Shown here: piece after piece, positions 1 through 5,119 of the stretch
Numbering within the stretch: position 1 is the stretch's first letter
How the letters are laid out: every line of letters starts with the position of its first letter
NCBI GenBank assembly: GCA_019348435.1
Contig: JAHWJM010000059.1
Span: 1-10,424 of the forward strand
Direction: 5' to 3'
Length of the DNA: 10,424 bases
From: Actinomycetota bacterium
Lineage (GTDB): Bacteria; Actinomycetota; Thermoleophilia; Solirubrobacterales; Solirubrobacteraceae
Translations under genes and position numbers: made by a program
Notes under the pieces: generated by a model
What the model was told of the DNA's origin: nothing
The model's database searches: none
Seen by the model: only the letters and a program-made list of their open reading frames with translations

Positions 1-585
1 GACGGCGAGCAGCTTGGGCGCGGTGGCGCGCACGAGTTCGCCGAGCTGCACGTTGAGCTCTGCCATCTCGGCGTCGAGGGCGAGGACTCGGCGGCCCAGG
101 ATCCGCAGCGACGTCTTGGTGGCGAACGTGACCGGGTCGGTGCCGGGCCGGGGTCGCAGCGACGCCGCCTCGCCGGCGAGCCGCGCTGGTGACACCCCGG
201 AAAGCCTTGTCCGGACAGGGTCTGGGGCGGTGAAGCCGAGATGGCGGATCTGGTTGAGGGTCTTGACCTTGGTGGATCGAGCCGAACGCTTGGCGATGGT
301 CAGGGCTCTGATGGCCTCGACGTTGCCGTCGCGGGTCTTGCCCGCGCCTGACGCCCGGCCAGACAGGGCGGCCCGGGCAGCCTCCACCGCGACGACCGGA
401 TCGGACTTGCCCTGGCGACGTCGGACGAGGCGGTTGGGGCGGTCCACCTCGACCACCTCGACGCCGGCCGCCCGCAGCCAGCGCGACAGGCCCACGCCAT
501 AGGAGCCGGTGCCCTCGACGCCGACTCGGGCCACGGAGCCGAACGAGCGGAGCCAGCACAACAACCGGCGGGAGCCGGCGTCGTC
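1..585 (-). mobile_element. IS110-family transposase remnant (N-terminal DEDD domain, 5'-truncated, running off the left edge)
   Basis: In the same frame as the kinase at 1416, codons 278-472 read as the DEDD (RuvC-like) domain of an IS110-family transposase. Landmarks are 'DDAGSRRLLCWLRSFG', 'VGVEGTGSYGVGLSRWL' with the second catalytic acid Glu301 (bases 514-516), 'VVEVDRPNR', 'GKSDPVVAVEAARAAL' with Asp339 (400-402), and the linker 'IAKRSARSTKVKTLNQIRHL'. The frame is still open at base 1, at 'APKLLAV', which in the family leads into the Transposase_20 domain outside the window. Two catalytic positions are gone. The usual N-terminal ~40 residues with the first Asp are absent. The last Asp of the D-x-x-D pair is Val342 (GTC, bases 391-393). 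No non-coding left end precedes the coding sequence, since it joins the kinase directly. I read this as an inactive fragment produced by deletion or recombination, not a clean insertion. The exact junction is uncertain by several residues. Confidence 0.85.
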
Positions 586-1416
586 GGTGCCGAACTCCTC
601 GACGTTGTAGGACGCGATCGCGGTGCCGTAGGCCATCGCGAGCTTGAGCACCTCGTGCGTCGGCTCCCCATCGTGAGCGGCGATGCAGCCGACGAAGCCG
701 CCGGCGAAGCTGTCGCCCGCGCCCGTCGGATCGGCGACGAACTCGACCGGATAGGCCGGGATCCAGAAGGAGTCCTCGGCCGTGACGAGCGCGGCGCCGT
801 ACTTGCCGAGCTTGACGACCATCGACGAGGGGCCGTGCTCCATGATCTTGCGCGCGCCCGCCACGACCTCGCGCTCGCCCGTGAACAGCGCGACCTCGGC
901 GTCGTTGAGGATCACGCAGTCGACCTCGGAGATCGCGGCCACGAGCTCCTGCCGGGCGATGTTCACCCAGAGGTCCATCGAGTCCAGCGCGACGAACTTC
1001 GCCTGCTGGCACTGGCGGCGGACGTTGAGCTGCAGCGCCGGGAGGATGTTCGCCAAAAACAGGACGTCGCAGTCCTGGGACGCCTGCGAGAGCTTGGGGT
1101 CGAAGTGCTCGAAGACGTTGAGGTCGGTCTCGAGCGTGTCGCGCGAGTTCATGTTCTCGTGGTAGACGCCCTTCCAGAAGAACGTCTTGCCGCCGGCGAC
1201 GTGCTCGATGTCGTCGGTGTTGACGTTGCGGCCGTGCAGGACGGCGTACTCCCCCTCGCCGAAGTCGTCGCCGACGGGGCCGACGACGCGCACCTCGTCG
1301 AAGAACGATGCGGCCAGGGAGAAGTGCACGGCGGCGCCGCCGAGCATGCGCTCGCGGCCGCCGTGCGGCGTTTGAACGGCGTCGAACGCGATCGATCCAA
1401 CGACAGTGAGGCTCAT
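586..1416 (-). CDS. PfkB-family carbohydrate (adenosine-kinase-like) kinase, C-terminally truncated and fused in frame to IS110 sequence
   Basis: A cytosolic kinase of the ribokinase/PfkB fold, expected to transfer phosphate from ATP to a sugar or nucleoside hydroxyl. Translation from the ATG at 1416 begins MSLTVVGSIAFDAV. It carries the N-terminal glycine-rich 'GGAAVHFSLAASFF' (residues 26-39) and 'VGPVGDDFG' motif (45-53). PfkB signature 2, DPTGAGDSFAGGF, lies at residues 229-241, with the presumed catalytic base Asp235 at bases 712-714. Kinase-like sequence continues through 'LKLAMAYGTAIASYNVEEFGT' and stops near residue 277. Relatives usually continue for another 25-30 residues to about 300-310. 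The frame does not stop there but runs on as IS110 transposase. All key catalytic residues visible in this fold are present, so activity is not excluded, but the C-terminal helix is lost. The Shine-Dalgarno is weak (CGAAAG just before the ATG). It diverges from the oxidoreductase at 1519. Substrate is unknown; adenosine-kinase-like is a judgement from overall resemblance. Confidence 0.85.
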
Positions 1417-1501
1417 GCTTTCGACGGTATCCGTTCGTTGCAGAGGTCGGCGCTGAGGGTGCGCTCGCGGGAAGATCCGCGCCGAGGCACGGCGCGCGAA
1501 G

Positions 1502-1507
1502 TATGGT
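1502..1507 (+). promoter_or_regulatory. Possible -10 element for the quinone reductase-like gene
   Basis: TATGGT lies 11 bases before the ATG at 1519. If used, transcription would start about 5 bases before the start codon. That fits the lack of a Shine-Dalgarno and the leaderless mRNAs common in actinobacteria. No convincing -35 hexamer is seen 16-18 bases upstream, so this is weak. Confidence 0.2.
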
Positions 1508-1518
1508 GACCCGCCCAG

Positions 1519-2472
1519 ATGCGCGCGATCCAGATGTCCGAGTACGGCGGCCCCGAGGTCCTGGCGCTCGTCGAGCTGCCGGTGCCCGAGCCGGGTCCCG
1601 CCGAGGTGCTCGTGCGCGTCACGCGCGCGGGGCTGAACTTCGCCGACACGCACCGGCGTACGAACTCCTACCTCGCGAAGGACGAGCTGCCGCTCGTGCC
1701 GGGATCCGAGGTCGCGGGGGTGCGCGAGGACACCGGCGAGCGCGTCGTCGCGCTGCTGGGCTCCGGCGGCTACGCCGAGTACGCGGTTGCGCCCGGCGCG
1801 CTCACCTTCCCGATCCCCGACGGCGTCTGCGACGGCACGGCGCTGGCGCTCGTCCTGCAGGGGCTGACCGCCTGGCACCTGTACCGCACATCCGCGCGGG
1901 TCGCGGGGGGCGAGAGCGTCGTGGTGCACGCCGCGGCCGGCGGCGTCGGCTCACTCGCCGTGCAGCTCGGCAAGCCGCTCGGCGCCGGGCGCGTGATCGC
2001 CACGGCTTCGACGCAGGCCAAGCGGGACCTCGCGCTGGAGCTCGGCGCGGATGCCGCGGTCGACGGCGCGGCGGAGGGCCTGACCGAGCGGCTCGTCGAG
2101 GCGAATCTCGGCGAGCCGGTCGACGTCGTCTTCGAGATGGCCGGCGGCGCGGTCTTCGACGCCTCGCTGGAGGCGCTCGCGCCGTTCGGGCGGCTCGTGA
2201 CGTACGGGATCGCGTCGGGCGAGAACAACACGCTGCGCAGCGGCTCGCTCATGCGGTACTCGCGCGCCGTCGTGGGCTTCTGGTTCGCGCACTGCCTGGG
2301 ACGCCCGGCGATGATCGACGACGCGCTCGCCGACCTCTTCGAGCGCGTGCGCCGCGACGAGCTGCGCGTGGTGACGGGTCCCGCCTATCCGCTCGATCAG
2401 GCGGCGCAGGCGCAGAGCGATCTCGCCGCGCGGCGGACGACCGGCAAGGTCACGCTCGACCCGACGGCGTAG
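1519..2472 (+). CDS. Zinc-independent MDR oxidoreductase, NADPH:quinone reductase-like
   Basis: A 317-residue cytosolic medium-chain dehydrogenase/reductase of the quinone oxidoreductase type, expected to use NADPH to reduce quinones or activated alkenes and carbonyls. The GroES-like N-terminal domain contains 'GLNFADTHRRTNSY' (38-51) and 'PLVPGSEVAG' (58-67). The Rossmann domain contains the family nucleotide-binding motif 'HAAAGGVGSLAVQL' (137-150). The tail 'RRTTGKVTLDP' (305-315) is also typical. No catalytic or structural zinc ligand cluster is visible, which separates it from zinc alcohol dehydrogenases. The length matches the family (about 310-330). The start is fixed: an in-frame TGA at 1507-1509 leaves ATG 1519 as the first usable codon. 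No Shine-Dalgarno is seen, and a TATGGT hexamer at 1502-1507 would give a nearly leaderless transcript, which is only a suggestion. The substrate cannot be told from sequence. Confidence 0.9.
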   Translation: MRAIQMSEYGGPEVLALVELPVPEPGPAEVLVRVTRAGLNFADTHRRTNSYLAKDELPLVPGSEVAGVREDTGERVVALLGSGGYAEYAVAPGALTFPIPDGVCDGTALALVLQGLTAWHLYRTSARVAGGESVVVHAAAGGVGSLAVQLGKPLGAGRVIATASTQAKRDLALELGADAAVDGAAEGLTERLVEANLGEPVDVVFEMAGGAVFDASLEALAPFGRLVTYGIASGENNTLRSGSLMRYSRAVVGFWFAHCLGRPAMIDDALADLFERVRRDELRVVTGPAYPLDQAAQAQSDLAARRTTGKVTLDPTA

Positions 2473-2537
2473 GCGCGCCCGGAGGGCGGGACCGATTCGC
2501 CGGTTTGACGCCCCCGCGCTCGGGAGATCCCGACCGC

Positions 2538-3119
2538 ATGCCCAACGTTCTGCAGCCCTCCACCGACACCGTCAGCAGCGTGGGCCGGGCGCTCAGCGAC
2601 CTCGGCCTCGCCAGCCTGCTGGGCGGCCACCTCTTCGGCCGCATGGCGCTTCACCCCGCGGTGACGGCAATCAGCGAGCCGCGCGAACGCGGCGAGGTCG
2701 TCAACGCGGCGTGGCGCCGCTATGGCGCGGTCAACGGCGCCGGCCTGGCGGCCGTCACGGCGGGCTGGATCGGCGCCCGCGCCGGGGAGGTCCGCGATCG
2801 CAACCTCGACAGCCGCGAGCGCAGGCTCGCGCGCGCAAAGGACGCGCTGATCGCCACCCTCGTCGTGTCCGGGGTGGCCACAGCGATCGAGGGGATGCGC
2901 TTCGCACGCGAGGAGCCCGACGGCGCCGTGCCGCTGGAAGACGGCGACCACGCCGCTCCCGCTGCCTCAGAGTCCGCGCGCAGGCGCAAGCAGCGGCTCA
3001 ACGTCCTCGGCCTGACGACGATCGCCGCGGAGATCGGCATCGTCAGCGTCAACGCCGCGCTCAGCCAGGTCAACTTCCGCCACTCGCCGCTGCGGCGGCG
3101 GCTGAACCCGTTCAACTGA
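2538..3119 (+). CDS. Hypothetical membrane protein, 193 residues
   Basis: I do not recognise a named family. The protein has three clear hydrophobic segments, about residues 62-80 (GAVNGAGLAAVTAGWIGA), 103-119 (ALIATLVVSGVATAIEG) and 156-174 (VLGLTTIAAEIGIVSVNAA). A weaker one lies at 15-38 next to 'GRMALHPAVTAI'. A basic stretch at 84-101, rich in Arg, lies between segments two and three. A charged, Ala/Pro-containing loop fills 121-153, and the tail is Arg-rich ('HSPLRRRLNPFN'). It is probably an inner-membrane protein. The start at ATG 2538 is chosen because GGGAG at 2522-2526 is a plausible ribosome-binding site and hydrophobic, protein-like sequence begins there. The same frame is open further upstream across the reductase gene, but that part is Arg/Ala-rich antisense-style shadow. 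It begins 65 bases after the reductase stop on the same strand, so co-transcription is possible. A strong hairpin follows. Confidence 0.75.
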   Translation: MPNVLQPSTDTVSSVGRALSDLGLASLLGGHLFGRMALHPAVTAISEPRERGEVVNAAWRRYGAVNGAGLAAVTAGWIGARAGEVRDRNLDSRERRLARAKDALIATLVVSGVATAIEGMRFAREEPDGAVPLEDGDHAAPAASESARRRKQRLNVLGLTTIAAEIGIVSVNAALSQVNFRHSPLRRRLNPFN

Positions 3120-3167
3120 GCCTGGAACTGCCGGAGATCCGGGCTAGGGCGTGCAGTCCTTAACCCA

Positions 3168-3196
3168 CGAAGGCCCGCGTGGGTCGCGGGCCTTCG
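3168..3196 (+). terminator. Strong hairpin, probable transcription terminator after the 193-residue membrane protein gene
   Basis: CGAAGGCCCGCG (3168-3179) pairs perfectly with CGCGGGCCTTCG (3185-3196) around the loop TGGGT, giving a 12-bp GC-rich stem 49 bases after the stop codon at 3119. There is no long T-tract, only CTTC afterwards, which is common for terminators in high-GC actinobacteria. The stem is nearly symmetric, so it could act on either strand, but no gene on the minus strand ends here. Confidence 0.65.
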
Positions 3197-3218
3197 CTTC
3201 GGAGGAGGAGCACTTCTG

Positions 3219-3245
3219 ATGAGGGTGCTGCGGGATAGGGATTGA
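3219..3245 (+). other. Possible 8-codon leader ORF behind a near-perfect Shine-Dalgarno
   Basis: GGAGGAGGAG (3201-3210) is the best ribosome-binding sequence in the window and sits 8 bases before an ATG. The ORF reads MRVLRDRD and stops at TGA 3243-3245. The stop overlaps the first base of a second AAGGAG (3245-3250), followed by a TTG at 3256 that opens a 57-codon frame ending at 3429, just inside the metallothionein-like gene. The peptide has no homology I can name. It may be a regulatory leader peptide, the remnant of a lost gene, or chance in a purine-rich tract. Confidence 0.25.
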
Positions 3246-3302
3246 AGGAGACTCTTTGAGAGGAGAGGGGAGATTCCTTTCGAAACCTGTATCGGCGTCA
3301 CG

Positions 3303-3332
3303 GGAGCGGCACTTGAGTGCTTTTTGCGCTCC
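3303..3332 (+). promoter_or_regulatory. Compound stem-loop in the leader of the metallothionein-like gene
   Basis: GGAGCG (3303-3308) can pair with CGCTCC (3327-3332). Inside it GCAC (3309-3312) pairs with GTGC (3317-3320) around TTGA, leaving TTTTTG as a bulge. The inner hairpin directly followed by five T residues also resembles a weak intrinsic terminator or attenuator. It lies about 90 bases before the ATG at 3422. The rest of 3120-3421 shows nothing else I can support beyond the terminator and the short ORF. Confidence 0.3.
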
Positions 3333-3421
3333 TGGCGCGTCGAAGACGGCGTCCGGCTCCTGGCCGCGAGCGGGTAACGTCCGCCGTGCATCTGCAACGG
3401 CGAGCTTCGAGGGGAGACCCG

Positions 3422-3577
3422 ATGGCTGAACAGACCTGCGGAGGAGCCGGCTGCACCTGCGCCGCGCGCGAGGACGGCTACTGCTCGGACCACTGCAAGG
3501 AGCACGCGGGCCATGCCGCCCACGAGGGCCACGTGTGCCACTGCGGGCATGCCGGCTGCGCGGCGGCGCCGGAGTAG
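3422..3577 (+). CDS. Small Cys/His-rich protein, bacterial metallothionein-like
   Basis: A 51-residue protein with 8 Cys (positions 6, 11, 13, 21, 25, 39, 41, 46) and 7 His (24, 28, 31, 34, 37, 40, 43), so 15 of 51 residues can bind metal. The order CxxxxCxC - GYCSxxCxxH - CxCxxxxC resembles bacterial metallothioneins of the SmtA type, which bind Zn, Cd or Cu in the cytoplasm, including their central 'YCSxxC' turn. The His-rich stretch 24-43 (HCKEHAGHAAHEGHVCHCGH) is more His-loaded than classic SmtA. The start at ATG 3422 is supported by AGGGGAG ending about 5 bases upstream. The same frame is open back to GTG 3317, but the extra residues are Arg-rich with no ribosome-binding site, so I reject them. 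It is followed after 27 bases by the alpha-glucosidase, so the two may share a transcript. Metal specificity is not readable from sequence. Confidence 0.75.
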   Translation: MAEQTCGGAGCTCAAREDGYCSDHCKEHAGHAAHEGHVCHCGHAGCAAAPE

Positions 3578-3604
3578 GACGCGTCCGCGGCCGTCGCCGG
3601 CACT

Positions 3605-5113
3605 GTGGCCAGCACGCGCTGGTGGCGCTCCGGCGTCATCTACCAGATCTATCCGCGGTCCTTCGCCGACAGCGACGGCGACGGCGTCGGCGACCTGCGC
3701 GGCATCACCGAGCGCCTCGAGTACGTCCGCGACCTCGGCGCCGCGGCCGTGTGGCTTTCGCCGATCTATCGCTCGCCGATGGCCGACTTCGGCTATGACG
3801 TCGCCGACCACACCGACGTCGACCCGCTGTTCGGGACGCTCGCCGACGCCGACGATCTGATCGCCCGCGCGCACGAGCTGGGGCTGCGCGTGCTGCTGGA
3901 CTTCGTGCCCAACCACACCTCCGACCAGCACCCGTGGTTTCAGGAGTCACGCGCGAGCCGAGACAACCCCAAGCGGTCGTGGTACGTGTGGCGCGGCGGC
4001 GACGCGCCCCCCAACGGCTGGGTCGCGAACTTCGGCGATCAGCGGCCGGCCTGGACCCGCGATCGCGCGACGGGGGAGTGGTACCTGCACTCGTTCCTGC
4101 CCGAGCAGCCCGACCTCAACTGGGACGAGCCGGCCGTCGAGGCCGCCATGCACGACGTGCTGCGCTTCTGGCTGCGGCGCGGCGTCGACGGCTTTCGCAT
4201 CGACGTCGCGCACGCGATCGGCAAGGACCCGGAGCTCGGCGACAACGAGCCGGGCCGGCGCCACAACGAGGACTGGCCGTCGGTGCATCCGCGTCTCGCC
4301 GCGATCCGCCGCGTCCTCGAGGAGTTCGACGGCGACCGCGTCGCGGTCGGGGAGGTGTACCTGCTCGACCAGCGCGCCCTCGCGCCCTACGTCACGACCG
4401 GCGACGAGCTGCACCTGGCGCACAACTTCGTCTTCCTCAACCTGCCCTGGTCGGCCCAGCGCTTTCGCGAGACCGTCGACGAGTTCGAGGAGCTGACGCG
4501 CGAGGGCGGCTGGCCGGCGTGGTGCCTCAACAACCACGATCACTCCCGCACCGCCACGCGCTACGGCTGGACCCGCGCGCGCGTGGCGGCGATGCTCGTG
4601 CTGACACTGCGCGGGACGCCGTTTCTCTTCCAGGGTGAGGAGCTGGGGCTGACCGACGTCCCCGTGCCGCCGGAGTCGATCGTCGATGTCGACCGACGCG
4701 ATCCGGAGCGCGCGCCGGTGCCGTGGGCGCCGCCGTCGGCCGCCTGTCCGGGCGCCGGGTTCACGACCGGCCGGCCGTGGCTGCCGGTGCATCCCGACGC
4801 CGAGCAACTGGCGGCGAGCGTCCAGGCGCAGGATCCTCGCTCGCCGCTGGCGTTCTACCGCGCCCTGCTCGCGCTGCGGCGTGCGACGCCGGCGCTCCAG
4901 GAGGGAAGCTACCGGTCGCTGGACGCGGCGCCCGACGTGTTCGCCTTCGTGCGCGAGCACGCTGCCCGCCGCGTGCTCGTGGCGCTGAACTTCGCCCCGT
5001 TCCCGCGGCCGCTTCCGGCCGAGGCGGCGGGCGGGCGCCTGCTGCTGTCGACCCACGCCACCACCGGCGGGGACGCGCTGGCGGCGGACGAGGGCCGCAT
5101 CGTCGAGCTCTGA
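3605..5113 (+). CDS. GH13-family alpha-glucosidase
   Basis: A 502-residue cytosolic retaining glycoside hydrolase expected to release glucose from the non-reducing ends of short alpha-glucosides such as maltose or isomaltose. All GH13 signature regions are visible: a calcium-loop motif DSDGDGVGD (22-30), region I DFVPNH (99-104), QPDLNW (168-173), region II GFRIDVAH with nucleophile Asp200, region III VGEVYL with acid/base Glu250, and region IV NNHD with Asp312. The (beta/alpha)8 barrel takes up most of the chain, with a short C-terminal beta domain from about 435. Val201 follows the nucleophile, as in oligo-1,6-glucosidases, but other features resemble actinobacterial maltose-type enzymes, so linkage preference is open. 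No signal peptide is seen. The start is the GTG at 3605: the preceding gene's TAG at 3575-3577 is in the same frame and no other start codon lies between, while the next Met (residue 59) would remove the first barrel strand. No clear Shine-Dalgarno. It converges with the TreS-like gene. Confidence 0.9.
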   Translation: MASTRWWRSGVIYQIYPRSFADSDGDGVGDLRGITERLEYVRDLGAAAVWLSPIYRSPMADFGYDVADHTDVDPLFGTLADADDLIARAHELGLRVLLDFVPNHTSDQHPWFQESRASRDNPKRSWYVWRGGDAPPNGWVANFGDQRPAWTRDRATGEWYLHSFLPEQPDLNWDEPAVEAAMHDVLRFWLRRGVDGFRIDVAHAIGKDPELGDNEPGRRHNEDWPSVHPRLAAIRRVLEEFDGDRVAVGEVYLLDQRALAPYVTTGDELHLAHNFVFLNLPWSAQRFRETVDEFEELTREGGWPAWCLNNHDHSRTATRYGWTRARVAAMLVLTLRGTPFLFQGEELGLTDVPVPPESIVDVDRRDPERAPVPWAPPSAACPGAGFTTGRPWLPVHPDAEQLAASVQAQDPRSPLAFYRALLALRRATPALQEGSYRSLDAAPDVFAFVREHAARRVLVALNFAPFPRPLPAEAAGGRLLLSTHATTGGDALAADEGRIVEL

Positions 5114-5119
5114 GCGCGG

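Noticed and set aside
300..671. A 123-codon minus-strand frame over the kinase-IS110 junction.
   Set aside because: It is in a different frame from the chimera. Its composition is Arg/Ser/Pro/Ala-rich shadow, with none of the PfkB or DEDD motifs.
655..1509. A 284-codon plus-strand frame opposite the kinase.
   Set aside because: It is antisense to the PfkB signatures and Val/Asp/Arg-rich without recognisable motifs.
1503..3119. A 538-codon plus-strand frame covering the oxidoreductase and the membrane protein.
   Set aside because: Its first two thirds are Arg/Ala-rich shadow of the reductase in another frame. Only the part from ATG 2538 reads like a natural protein.
3231..3250. GGGATAGGGATTGAAGG resembles the 3' end of many CRISPR repeats (ATAGGGATTGAAAC).
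   Set aside because: Only one copy is present. No second repeat or regular spacer follows within the window, and no cas genes are visible.
2720..3931. A 403-codon minus-strand frame.
   Set aside because: It is antisense to the membrane protein, the metallothionein-like gene and the alpha-glucosidase, has low-complexity shadow composition and crosses the terminator hairpin.
3947..5056. A 369-codon minus-strand frame opposite the alpha-glucosidase.
   Set aside because: The plus strand carries all GH13 catalytic motifs. The antisense frame is Arg/His/Gln-rich shadow typical of high-GC DNA.
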